Of a stretch of 64,000 nt of DNA, positions 47,341-58,305 are shown in pieces; within the stretch, counting starts at the first letter, position 1; each line of letters begins with the position of its first letter. A program made the position numbers and the translations under genes. The notes under the pieces were generated by a model, which ran no database searches, was not told where the DNA came from, and saw only the letters and a list, made by a program, of their open reading frames with translations. Source of the stretch: Cannabis sativa. Taxonomy: Eukaryota; Streptophyta; Magnoliopsida; Rosales; Cannabaceae. Location of the stretch: positions 68,154,211 to 68,218,210 of the forward strand of contig NC_083604.1 of the NCBI RefSeq assembly GCF_029168945.1, read 5' to 3'.

Positions 47341-50300
47341 GATTAATCATGATGTATGAATTTCGAAAAATTACTCTTGCTACTTTGAAAAATACCACAA
47401 ATACAGAGGGCAGCTCAAAAAACATTTCAATGGTGGGTACTGGTGTCCAGGCCCACCAATCATTATGAATACTCTAAGTTGGAATTGCCGTGGGCTTGGG
47501 AACCCACGGGCCCAACAATTCGTGGTGGACATTTGTTGTCAAAAGAAACCCAAATTTGTATTTTTATGTGAAACTCTTTGTTCAAAGGAAGTTGTGGACC
47601 GAATAAAAAATAGATTGGGCTTTGATTCTTGTTTTACTGTTGAGGCTATTGGGCGGTCTGGTGGGCTAGCCTTTTTCTGGAAAAACGCAGATGAAGCCCG
47701 ACTGTTGGGATATTCTCAGAATCATATTGACTTTGAGATCACGATTTCTGGTACGACACCTTGGCGCCTCACCGGTTTCTATGGTGAACCAAACCGATCG
47801 TTACGCTCACGGACGTGGACTCTCCTTCGAACCCTCTTCTCTGAATCGCACCTTCCTTGGTGCTTAATTGGGGACTTCAACAACATTGGTAACCAAGCAG
47901 AAAAACGAGGAGGCCGTGCTTATCCTTCTGCGTTAATCACCGGTTTCCAATCAGTTCTCCACGACTGTTCCCTACATGACCTGGAGCTTCGCGGATATCC
48001 TTTTACATGGGAACGAGGCCGTGCGTCTGGCAACTTGGTAGAGATAAGGCTTGACAAAGCCTTAGTTTCTCAACGATGGCTCGATCTCTTCCATCAGGTA
48101 ACCTTGACCAATCTCTCTGTTTCATCTTCGGATCACACTCCTATTTTTTTGGAATTTCATGACAGCCCCCACCGTGATAATGTTTTCCATTTTCGGTTTG
48201 AAAATTCCTGGTGCCGTGAACCCATGTGTGCTCAGATTGTGAAATCCTGTTGGGAAAATAATAGTCACCTTACTCTGCTTGAAAAGATTAATCTGTGTAG
48301 TTCTCAATTGGAAAAGTGGGGGAAAACTCTTACTGGAAATTTTAAAAGTCGCCTAGTCAAAAGCAAGAAAAAGATGGCTGCTCTGAAACTTTCAGGCATT
48401 GATAACTGTGATCAGGATTATGCAACTGAGAAAAATAATTACTTTGAGATCCTTGCTCAGCAGGAAATTTACTGGAAGCAGAGATCCAAGCAGTTTTGGT
48501 TAAATGCGGGAGACAAGAACAGCAAGTACTTTCATGCCACTGCAAGTTCACGAAAAAGGAACAACCAGATTTACCAGCTGCAAAAACCGAATGGAGAGTG
48601 GTCCGGTTGGGACAATGGTCTGAACGAGGTAATATCTGACTATTTTATTAATTTGTTCACATCCAATGGCACTCTTCAAAATACTGTTGCCAATGATATT
48701 CGGTGTAGCATTGATGAAGCTCAAAATAATATCTTATTACAACCTGTTACTCCTGATGAAGTTCGACATGCTCTCTTTCAAATGCATCCTGATAAGGCCC
48801 CTGGACCCGATGGCATGGGGCCAGGCTTTTATCAAAAACACTGGGATGTGGTCGGCCCGGATATAGTAAATATGGTCACTGATTTTTTTGCTTCTGGTGT
48901 CATTCCTACTGATCTGAATATCACAAATCTTGTACTGATCCCCAAGAAGAAAAATTTTGTCTCCATGAGTGATATGAGACCGATAGCTCTTTGTAATGTG
49001 TTATACAAAGTGCTCTCTAAGGTCATTGCCAACCGTATGAGAGGTATTATTGATCAGATTATCTCTGTGAATCAGAGTGCTTTTATCGCTGGTAGACTTA
49101 TCTCTGATAATGTGATGATTGCTTTTGAGGTGATGCACTATTTGAAGCGAAAAACAAAAGGCAAGCAGGGGTTTATGGCACTTAAACTTGATATGAGCAA
49201 AGCATACGACCGGGTTGAGTGGAACTATCTTCATGCAGTTATGTCTCATATGGGATTTCATTCGAAGTGGATAGAGCTTGTTATGTCCTGTATTACCTCG
49301 GTCAGCTATAAGGTAATCCATGGTGGTCATGTTGTTGGTCCTATTACTCCATCTCGCGGTATTCGGCAAGGTGACCCACTTTCCACTTATCTATTCATCA
49401 TGTGTGCTGAAGGACTTACGGCGCTTATTAATAAGTTTGAAGCAAGACGGGCTATTCAAGGATGTAAGGTGGCTCGCGGTGCCCCTTCTATCACTCACAT
49501 GCTTTTTGCCGATGACAGTTATCTCTTTTGCCAAGCCACTACAGAAGCTGCTACGAGTGTAAACTCCCTCCTTCATATGTTCCAATTGGCTTCTGGGCAG
49601 CAAGTAAATTTTTCTAAGTCATCGATCTTCTTTAGCCCTAACACCACTGTGCAACATCGTTCTAGTATTTGTTCTGTGCTTGGGATGGTTGAAGCCTCAG
49701 AGGGCAGTCTGTATCTTGGCTTACCTAACATTATTGGTCGAAACAAGAACTCTATTCTCGGCTTCTTAAAGAATAAGGTCATGTCTCGTATTAATAGTTG
49801 GGATGGTAAATTTTTATCTCGAGCTGGCAAGGAAATTCTTCTCAAGACTGTGATCCAATCTTTGCCAACATATGCTATGAGTGTCTTCCTAATTCCTCTT
49901 GGCATTTGTGAGGATATTGAGAAACTTATGGCTAGTTTTTGGTGGAAGACAAGCTCAAGCAAGGGTCGTGGTATTATATGGATGTCCTGGGAAAGAATGG
50001 CGACTCCAAAACTAGAAGGCGGTATGGGATTCCGACATCTTCATGATTTTAATATTGCTATGCTTGCTAAGCAAGGCTGGAGACTCTTGTGCCAACCTGA
50101 CTCTTTGGTGGGGCAAATTTTTAGAGCCAAATATTTTCCTACCACTGATTATCTCTCAGCCGAATTGGGAAATAATCCCAGCTTTGTCTGGCGTAGTATC
50201 TGGGCCGCTCAAAAGGTGGTCCGTCAAGGGGCTGTTCGTATCATTGGAGATGGAGAAACTACCAGAATTCTTTCAAATCCATGGCTTCCTGATCCGGACA

Positions 50301-51587
50301 ATAGACTTGTTACTTCAACTCATCCAGCTCTCTTGAATAATAATGTGAGTTCTCTCCTCTCTGTGAGTACTCGTAGCTGGGATTCAAATATCATCGATGA
50401 TCTGTTCAATAATCGGGATGCTAGCTTGATACTTGGTCTTCCTTTGTCTCCTAATGTTGACTCTGATTTTTGGTCATGGTCAGGAGACCATACTGGGCTT
50501 TTCTCTGTTAAAACTGCCTATCTCCTGCTGCAGAAAAATAAACCACGGCATCCAAGACCTGATAATTCTGGATTTTGGCGTAAACTGTGGCAATTGAAGA
50601 TCCCGCCTAAAGTTAAGAATCTGTTATGTCGTGCTGTTACTGGTTGTCTTCCCACTTGTCTTCAATTGGTGACAAAACATGTAAGTATCTCTGCAATCTG
50701 CCCTGTTTGTACTGATCAAGCTGAGTCTACTGTCCATGCTCTTCTCACATGCCCCTTTGCTATGTCATGTTGGCGTACCCTTGGTATCACTTATGACCCG
50801 GTACATCCATTATCTTTTGGTGGCTGGTTTGAGAAAGCTCTTATGAACCTTGATGAGGAGATTGCTCCACAAGCTGCTATGTTGTGTTGGGCAATTTGGA
50901 AGGCCCGAAATCTTGTTGTATGGAAAAATAAAGTATCCTCAAGAACCGAAGTGATTGCATCAGCTCGAATAACTCTTGATCATTGGCGTAACGCTCAAGA
51001 TAACACTTCCTTATCTTCTCTATTTTTGGATAATAGAGGAGATGGAGCTGAGCGCTGGACTACACCTGAAGCAAATAAAATCAAGATAAATGTTGATGCT
51101 GCACTCTTTCCACGGGATAACTCTTATGGTTTTGGGATAGTTGCTCGGGATAGCCTCGGTAAGCTTGTTGAGGCTAAATCATGCTACTTCAGAGGTACTT
51201 ATGATGCGGAAGTTGTTGAAGCAATAGGAGTCAAAGAAGCTCTCAGCTGGATTAAAAGTAAGAATTGGTCTGATGTTGAGATTGAGACTGATAGTATGCT
51301 CACTGTGCAAGGCATTCGTAGTAACCAATCCTTAAATTCTATTTTTGGCTTGATTATTCATGACTGTCAAGTTTTATTTTCTTCTCTAAATAATGTTAAG
51401 CTTTGCTTTATTAGACGATCAGCAAACCGAGTTGCCCATGTTGTGGCTAGGCACTCTTGTTTTCTCTCTAGTCGTAGCATTTTTGAGTATAATGCTTGGG
51501 ACGAGTTACACTCCCTTTTGTATTCTGAATGCTAATTATTCAATGATGTTACTATTTCATTTTCAAAAAAAAAAAAAAAAAATTCAG
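47341..51587 (+). mobile_element. L1-type LINE with intact ORF2, 5'-truncated
   Basis: The element comprises a short remnant that may be the end of ORF1 (47334-47468), the complete ORF2 (47465-51535), a 3' UTR of only about 35 bp, and a poly-A tail of about 19 (51569-51587). ORF1 is otherwise missing, so the copy is 5'-truncated. I could not identify the target duplication, so the 5' border is an estimate. An unbroken ORF2 and a clean poly-A suggest a young insertion, in contrast to the decayed LINEs elsewhere in the window. Confidence 0.8.
47465..51535 (+). CDS. LINE ORF2: AP-endonuclease, reverse transcriptase, zinc-binding and RNase H polyprotein (1356 aa)
   Basis: One uninterrupted frame. 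Residues about 1-230 are an APE-type endonuclease (NTLSWNCRGLGNPRA, WCLIGDFNN, catalytic SSDHTPIF with S222-D223-H224), which nicks target DNA. About 430-760 is the reverse transcriptase (DKAPGPDGMG, VLIPKKK, LKLDMSKAYDRVEW, RGIRQGDPLS, catalytic FADD at 681-684, YLGLP). Then comes a zf-RVT zinc-binding region (LWQLKIPPKVKNLLCRAV, CPVCTDQAESTVHALLTCPF). The C-terminal RNase H has INVDAALF, DAEVVEAIGVKEAL, ETDSM and RVAHVVARHS. This domain order is that of plant L1 LINEs with an acquired RNase H. Every catalytic motif I can check is present, so the protein could be functional, although the copy lacks ORF1 and probably its promoter. Confidence 0.93.
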   Translation: MNTLSWNCRGLGNPRAQQFVVDICCQKKPKFVFLCETLCSKEVVDRIKNRLGFDSCFTVEAIGRSGGLAFFWKNADEARLLGYSQNHIDFEITISGTTPWRLTGFYGEPNRSLRSRTWTLLRTLFSESHLPWCLIGDFNNIGNQAEKRGGRAYPSALITGFQSVLHDCSLHDLELRGYPFTWERGRASGNLVEIRLDKALVSQRWLDLFHQVTLTNLSVSSSDHTPIFLEFHDSPHRDNVFHFRFENSWCREPMCAQIVKSCWENNSHLTLLEKINLCSSQLEKWGKTLTGNFKSRLVKSKKKMAALKLSGIDNCDQDYATEKNNYFEILAQQEIYWKQRSKQFWLNAGDKNSKYFHATASSRKRNNQIYQLQKPNGEWSGWDNGLNEVISDYFINLFTSNGTLQNTVANDIRCSIDEAQNNILLQPVTPDEVRHALFQMHPDKAPGPDGMGPGFYQKHWDVVGPDIVNMVTDFFASGVIPTDLNITNLVLIPKKKNFVSMSDMRPIALCNVLYKVLSKVIANRMRGIIDQIISVNQSAFIAGRLISDNVMIAFEVMHYLKRKTKGKQGFMALKLDMSKAYDRVEWNYLHAVMSHMGFHSKWIELVMSCITSVSYKVIHGGHVVGPITPSRGIRQGDPLSTYLFIMCAEGLTALINKFEARRAIQGCKVARGAPSITHMLFADDSYLFCQATTEAATSVNSLLHMFQLASGQQVNFSKSSIFFSPNTTVQHRSSICSVLGMVEASEGSLYLGLPNIIGRNKNSILGFLKNKVMSRINSWDGKFLSRAGKEILLKTVIQSLPTYAMSVFLIPLGICEDIEKLMASFWWKTSSSKGRGIIWMSWERMATPKLEGGMGFRHLHDFNIAMLAKQGWRLLCQPDSLVGQIFRAKYFPTTDYLSAELGNNPSFVWRSIWAAQKVVRQGAVRIIGDGETTRILSNPWLPDPDNRLVTSTHPALLNNNVSSLLSVSTRSWDSNIIDDLFNNRDASLILGLPLSPNVDSDFWSWSGDHTGLFSVKTAYLLLQKNKPRHPRPDNSGFWRKLWQLKIPPKVKNLLCRAVTGCLPTCLQLVTKHVSISAICPVCTDQAESTVHALLTCPFAMSCWRTLGITYDPVHPLSFGGWFEKALMNLDEEIAPQAAMLCWAIWKARNLVVWKNKVSSRTEVIASARITLDHWRNAQDNTSLSSLFLDNRGDGAERWTTPEANKIKINVDAALFPRDNSYGFGIVARDSLGKLVEAKSCYFRGTYDAEVVEAIGVKEALSWIKSKNWSDVEIETDSMLTVQGIRSNQSLNSIFGLIIHDCQVLFSSLNNVKLCFIRRSANRVAHVVARHSCFLSSRSIFEYNAWDELHSLLYSEC

Positions 51588-52061
51588 CATTAACACTATA
51601 ATATACACAATCATACAAATGAAATTGAGATTATAAATATTTAATTATAAAAAATATGTAAGGTGCTGGGTGCACTTATATATTTGTTTCTGTAAATAAT
51701 AAATTACACTGGCCAAACGGCACTACTAGTTTGCTTGCAAGATTAGTTAGTTAGTTACGTTTTTTTTTTTGGCAAAACAGAAGAAAAAAAGAGAAATAGA
51801 TTGTATTTTATTTGAATAAAGATTGTATTTTTAAGTTTGAAAAGGAATAAAGATTGCATTAAGTTAAACCACTAAAAAGAAAAAGAAAAGGAAAATAGAT
51901 TAGTTAGAGTAAGTTTTTGTATTAAAACATATATAGTTAGCTGAAGTCGAAGGTGCCAACCTGACGAGAGTCCACACCAGACCAAAACTCTTTATTGTTT
52001 TATGTAAAATTTCTAGGGCAATTGCAAGTGCAGATCGTTGATCATTGAGATTATTGATTGA
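51588..52061. other. Spacer and BRK1 upstream region
   Basis: AT-rich spacer. The last 100 bases before the BRK1 start are less AT-rich and probably form its leader. No distinct promoter element can be named. Confidence 0.45.
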
Positions 52062-52473
52062 ATGGCTCGGGCCGGAGGAATAACCAATGCCGTAAATGTA
52101 GGGATAGCAGTTCAAGCCGATTGGGAGAATCGCGAGTTCATCTCTCATATTTCCCTCAACGTTCGCCGCCTCTTCGATTTCCTTGTTCAATTTGGTATAT
52201 AATCTAATTTCCCCCTTTTTGTTTTCAATCTAAAGGTTTTTCTTTCTGTAATACAATTGCCCCAAATCAATATTATATAAATATATATATATTTATATAT
52301 ATATTTATGTTTATGTCTTTATGTGTTTTTTCTTTTGGGGGCTGTCAGAGGCTACGACTAAGAGCAAATTGGCTACATTGAATGAAAAGCTTGATACTTT
52401 GGAACGTAGACTCGAACTTCTTGAAGTCCAAGTGGGTACAGCCTCAGCTAACCCTTCTCTTTTTTCAAATTAA
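52062..52473 (+). CDS. BRK1: BRICK1 (HSPC300-like), SCAR/WAVE complex subunit (2 exons, 85 aa)
   Basis: Exons 52062-52194 and 52349-52473 join in frame to 85 codons plus stop, the length I recall for Arabidopsis BRK1. The sequence is almost collinear with that protein: AGGITNAVNVGIAVQADWEN, EFISHISLNVRRLFDFLVQF, KLATLNEKLDTLERRLELLE, then VQVGTASANPSLF. The second half is a heptad coiled coil. BRK1 is the smallest subunit of the SCAR/WAVE complex, which activates ARP2/3 to nucleate actin. In plants it stabilises SCAR proteins and shapes epidermal cells and tip growth. The gene was easy to miss because both exons are short. It is convergent with the SYMRK gene, whose stop is about 0.9 kb away. 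Confidence 0.96.
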
Positions 52474-53377
52474 TCCACTTTTCCTCTTGTTGTCTCATTT
52501 CTATTGATATTTGTAAACCCAGTTTGGAAGTATTGTTGTATTTTTTTTTCTTCTTTTTTGTTTGTTTGTTAAATCATTGGATTTGTAATGTCTTAGCTAC
52601 TGTCTTGTCTGCATATATTTAATAATAAATAAGCTGGCGTTCGTTTCATGGTATTTGCTGATCCATTTTATGTTCTTTCATTTACGATTATTTCTTTTCA
52701 CAAACTGCCCACTTTGACTTTTTTCCTTTCCATTGTTTTACAATAGTTACTGATCATGTCGTACCCAACTTTCACAAATCACAATTACATTCCTGCCTAA
52801 TTATGAGCAAGTAAGAAAAAGGACCCATGATTTGCTTTATGAGATATGGGATTCGAAATCTCTTAAGAGTTTTCAGTGTTGGTTCGATTCCACTGGGGAG
52901 CATATCCAATAATCTGACCTCTAATAATGTGTTAGTGTGTTATGATTTTATTTCTCATGGGAACCTTAATGTAGCATGCTACAGTGTCTTGATTAGCGTA
53001 AATGAAGTAATTAAAAAAGACTGTTACATTCTGAAGTGAATTTTCATTGTTTTTTGGTTGATCGTGGAATTGGCTTCATAGTTCTAGAGCTAAACGCAAT
53101 CTTCTTCGTTTAGATTAGTCACATTTTTCTCCGGATAATACACAATTCAGAGGCTTTAGCTTTAATTATAGACACTTCACACTTGTATTGGTTTTGGATT
53201 CTGGTATAATAGTGCAAAACCAAACCCCATTCATCATGATTCAGAATGTAAATTGCTCGAGTGAATAATGGAATAATATAAATAAGAAGAAAAATCAACA
53301 ATGGAGAGAAGTTTTACAAAAAGATCCTCATTTCATTGTCAATTCAAGGCTCATTACAGCAGTTATTACAATTTTTA
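52474..53377. other. Shared 3' flank between convergent BRK1 and SYMRK
   Basis: It holds the 3' UTRs of both genes. Candidate poly-A words for BRK1 are near 52620 (AATAATAAATAAG). No ORF or element border is recognised. Confidence 0.5.
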
Positions 53378-56300
53378 TCATCTTGGCTCTGGAGGAGGCA
53401 AGGCTTGTAAAGTAGGTGAAGCTTCTGTTGGAGTGGATGGTGGTATTACAATTCTCTTGTCCAAGACTATGGAAGCCGAGCTCTCAATTGACCTCATATA
53501 TTCTGATGCATTGTTTTCTATGATCAAAGCATCCTCAAGTTCACGAACGATGTCAGCCATGCAAGGTCGATAAGTAGAGTAGGGCTCAGTGCATAACAAT
53601 GCCACCTCTACCACTCTCCACATAGCTTCCGCATGGTAACCTCCCTTTATGCTTGGATCCACAATTTCATCGACGTTTGATTCCCTTGCATGTTGTTTAG
53701 CCTGCAAACATAGGTGTTGTTTTCAGTCTTAGTATTTGTATTTATTATTCAGTCAAGTTGACTCAAATAACAAGTCTAGCTTTTTAAACACTGATGATTT
53801 CTTCTTGTTAACAGGTGAAATGGCAAGAACCTCACAAATGAAAGAACTTTACAATATGGTGAGTTTCAGAAATTTATGAAGTTGATTATTCATACCCATT
53901 CAACCAGACTCCACTCACTCCGCGGCCTGCGTATGTTGAGTGGCTCCCTACCACTTATGATTTCAAGTAGCACAACACCGAAGCTAAAGACATCGCTTTT
54001 GTCAGATAAATGATGGGTTGTATAGTACCTGAAAGCATTAGAGTATCAATTTGAGCAATTTTTGGCCATGTTGTCAAGTTTTCATGTATGACAACAAAAG
54101 GTTGCAGTTTTTTTCAAAGAACAAAGGTTGCAGTTTTTTTCTTTTTATAAAATAAGGCAGCAATATTTTTTATGAGAGGAAATGAAAAGGTTTCAGAAAC
54201 TTTCTTCCTGGAGTTAGATTAACAAAAGGGAAGGAAAACTACATAGCGAAAAATGAGCTGAAGAAAAATCATACTCTGGGTCCAAATATCCGGCAGTTCC
54301 TCTAACTTCCAAGGAAACGACACTGTCACCTTCTTGAGGAGCATATTTTGAGAAACCAAAATCAGCAACTTTGGCGTTCATGCTTTGATCTAAAAGTATG
54401 TTACTTGATTTCACATCCCTATGTATAACGCAGCCGGCATATGTGTGAAGATAAGTTAATCCTGCAGATTCATATGAAAGAATTCTTCAAACCTCAATAC
54501 CCCATTTCATCAGCCATTTTAATGGAAAATTGTTAAATGGGACAAGCCAATATCAAATATAGAAATCTTGCCTCGTGCAGCACCAAGAGCGATCGAAAGT
54601 CTTATTGGCCAGTCCAGCTTTTTTCTTCTTGCTGATGCTTCTCCTGTTAAGAAAGCAAGTCTTTTCTGTCAAAAACAGATGTCCATGCACAGAGGAAGAG
54701 ATAAGAAAGGTGGGTGTGGAATGTACCATAGAGACGATCTTGGAGGGAGCCATTAGACATGAATGGATAAACAAGAATTTGTTGATCATTTTCACTACAA
54801 TAGCCAAGTAGAGGCACCAGATTGTCATGGAATATAGTTGAAAGAAGATTTAGCTGTTGAAAGAATCAGAAGGAAATGTTTCAAAAATGGTTGAGTGACA
54901 ATTGGTGATAACAATTAAATGCTTTACATAAAACTCATGGAAACTTGTCTCAGAAAGATGTGATACCTCATTCTCGAATTCTCGAGTTCCTTGAGTTGAA
55001 GTCGCTGATCGGACTTTAACTGCCACATTCTGCCCATCAGGAAGAGTGCCACGATAAACAGAACCAAAGCCACCTTCTCCAATGGAAGTTCTGTAATTTT
55101 GGGTGGCAGCTTCTATGTTGGCCAGACTAAATGTTTGTATGGATATTGACTTTGCCTTGGTCTCGTCTATGATAGGTAACGAGAATATCAGGCCTTTAGT
55201 TTCTGCAGGTTCAAGAATTTTTCACTAATCAATTTAAATATGCTAGAAACTGATCTGAACAAACACAAACATATAGATTTAGCAGCATTATCAAGCTTTA
55301 AATTGATTTAGTGCACTCACTCTTTGATGTTGGTCCTTTAAATCGTTTGCCATTGAATACTCCCTGAGGCATCAATTTTTTCTTGTAATAGCAAAAGAAG
55401 ATGATACCAGCTGCAACAGTCAATAGAATAGTTCCACCTGCAACAGAGCCTATGATGATACTTCGGTTTGCTGCTGCTTCTTCTTCACTGGTAGAGATGC
55501 AAATTCCAGACCTGATATTTTAAATTTTGGATTATGTTATATATATGTATATATATATATATGTATGTATGTGATTATTTGATAAGTGCTTGTGACAATG
55601 TTTCATACCATGTGTCAAGTTTTGAGCTGTTGAAGCCAGATGTATCTCCTTGGACAATATTTTGGTTACAGCCAATATATCTAGAATCAAACAGGTTTTT
55701 AGTTGCTATACACTTGATTATTTTCATTTGCATACGCCATAAGTTGATATAAATTAATAGGGACTTCACTAACTTACAGCATTTCCAAATGTGGCAGCAT
55801 TAAAAGAGATTTGGGAAATGGCCCACTAAGATCATTGCTCCGTAAATCTCTAATAGGAAAATGTAAATCAATCATGAGATGAGAAATGAAACAGTCAATA
55901 CTTGTTTGAAACATGTAATTGCAAATCAATATAAAGAGCAATTTAAAGTAAAAGGTTTTTACAAAAGCTTGTTTGAATAATATTCCCCTGAGAGGAGATC
56001 TATCACTAGCTATTGAATTAATAGTTACATAACTTTTATTCAGAACTCTGTGCATATGGTGAATGTTCTTAAAGCTATTTGTTAAAGTGCAATAAAGTTG
56101 TAGAATTGAAAAGAGAAATTACACTAATGTCAACATGGAGGAAGAAGGAAAGACTGGAATTTCACCAGTGAAACCATTGTGGCTTAGATTCCTACACATC
56201 ACACAAAAAATGTAGTACAACTTTGAGTTAGAGGGTAGAGATAGATTTAGTCAAATTACCACATCAATACTTAACACCACAAAATGAAATTACTTCTTTG

Positions 56301-58305
56301 TTACCGTACAGGGTGTTTAAGTTGGCCAACATAGTAATATTTGGAGGAATTGGTCCATTAAGATTCATTGACGAGAGGTTCCTGAAAAATGTAGCATAGA
56401 TGAAGAAAAACAAAAACTTCAGAAGCAATAACCTAAATGAACCAAGTCTCTTAAATACCACAAAAAAAAATGATAAACATGACCACATTCAATATTGATA
56501 CAAACTAAGAAAGACTTACAGTTTGGTTATGAGTGTGGAACCATTCATGGTTCCACAAGTCAGGCCTTCCCAGGGACTTGGACGACATGGGTCTCCAGTC
56601 CAACTATCCAAAACTTTGTTGTGCTGATTAGAAACCAACAACTCACGTTTGACATCCAAAATCACATTCACTAAAAGAAAGAGAGTTAAATTCAGTGAGT
56701 GAAAGTCAAATTGAGAGGTTTAGGAATGGAACAACTTATCAAAATTTGAGCTCACCATCATTTGGATTGGTTTCTTGTTCCCAATGGAACACCTGAAAGA
56801 TCTCATAAGCATTACAAATGGGTCCTAAACTTGATCCAGAGGCCTTTACCAAGGTCACATTAAGAAACCCATTTGCGTTGACATCAAAACTAAGCTCCTT
56901 GTAGTTGGAGCCATTACCCAATATATCAAATCTAGTTTCCTTTTCCTCACTGTTTATGAATATATCAAACAGCCTTGTACCAGGCTGAACTGTCTGATTG
57001 AGTTCAAGAAAGTAGAGAATCACACGGTACATGGAATCGTCTGCGTCGAGGTCATTTTCGGTGAACTCCAATCGATTGGGATTAGCTAAGGTTGTTTGCA
57101 ACACTTGTAAAGGTACTTCTACATTACCTTTGTAGTTCACAACTTTGGCATCAGCCACTTGGTTTGGCTTGCTTGTTGGGTCAGAACCTGGCTCTGATTT
57201 CCAAATTCTATCACTTGGATCAGTTGGGTATCTGAAATTAATCACAACTTGTTTAGTGCAGAGTTATGTTAAAGTAAACTTTATCAACTGACATTAATGG
57301 TTAATAGGTTTGAATAAAAATAGAAAAACATACCTTATGATGTCTCCTTCTTGACTCCCCAAGTCAACTCTCTTGACCACTTTTAGAACTTTAAATGATA
57401 ACCCTTGTAAATATTCCAAACCTTTCAATTCCCTCAATTCAAGCTGAGAAATATAAGGGGATCCCACTTTTTTCACTAAGCAAAAGTCTATGTACCTCTT
57501 AGTAGCTCTAAAAACCCCCTCAACAACCTCCAACTCTTTTGGAAAATTTACTTGACTAATATTAGTAACACCAACTAATATGGAAAAGGATTGTTTTAAA
57601 ACTGTATCACCATTGTATAAAAATGTACCCCTTATGAGATAATCTTGACCCTTTATTGTTTCAAGGCTATAACATCTTTTCCCTGAAAAGTCTATGTTGA
57701 ATATTCGAGTTTCATCATAGCCAGTTGCCTTGGTTATTTTTTGGCAACCAGTCTTATCAGGGAACCAATTGTAATCTGATTCCCACCTTATGTTGGTTTG
57801 AGTATCAGTATAATTGTCTTTACAGCATGCTAGGCTGATAAACCCTGCATTGAAAGTAACACATTTATGGCTAAATTAAACTGTCTCTATTTTAGACAGC
57901 TGAAAAATGTAATTCTATACAAATATGCATTTATTAAAGTGACTTGTAAAAAGAGGATCTTGCTAATTCATGAGGCAATCCTTTATTTTCTTTTGTTTAA
58001 TTATGAGTATTACTGAGTTTGTATAGGTACCAGTTTTGAACTGATGATATATGTAGAATCTGAAACACACAAATTCAATCAATCTGAAATTGATACAATT
58101 TTAACCTAATTCATCAACAATTATATCAATGTTTATGTATATATCTTGATCCTTGATAATCTAGTAAAAAAAATAAAAATTCTCTTTATAATCATGGCTT
58201 ACCTTCTTGGGCAGAAGTTGATTGAGGTAGAAGGAAGAATAAGCAGATGAGAAAACAATGAAATACCAAGCTTGAAACCCAATTGTTGACCAACTTTTCC
58301 ATCAT
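53378..58305 (-). CDS. SYMRK: Symbiosis receptor-like kinase SYMRK (15 exons, 931 aa)
   Basis: Exons in transcript order: 58305-58203, 57844-57334, 57231-56756, 56670-56520, 56381-56310, 56191-56123, 55849-55778, 55680-55609, 55511-55321, 55202-54967, 54853-54727, 54643-54572, 54461-54275, 54028-53896, 53701-53378. All phases close. Domains: signal peptide (1 to about 32), malectin-like ectodomain (about 35-380), GDPC motif (389-392), three LRR units each in its own 69-72 nt exon, transmembrane helix (about 526-550), kinase ([12 protein letters not shown] about 613, Lys about 635, HRD about 731-733, DFG about 751-753). [15 protein letters not shown] and [17 protein letters not shown] match Lotus SYMRK as I recall it. 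SYMRK acts at the plasma membrane upstream of nuclear calcium spiking in arbuscular mycorrhiza and nodulation. Intron 12 (54462-54571) has a GC donor. Arabidopsis ShRK-type paralogues are the alternative but fit less well. Confidence 0.93.

Noticed and set aside
48122..50336. Minus- and plus-strand ORFs within the LINE
   Set aside because: They are shadows of the 1356-codon ORF2 in other frames.
55534..55752. 72-codon ORF over a TATATA run
   Set aside because: It lies across SYMRK exon 8 and its introns on the opposite strand. The start falls in a microsatellite.
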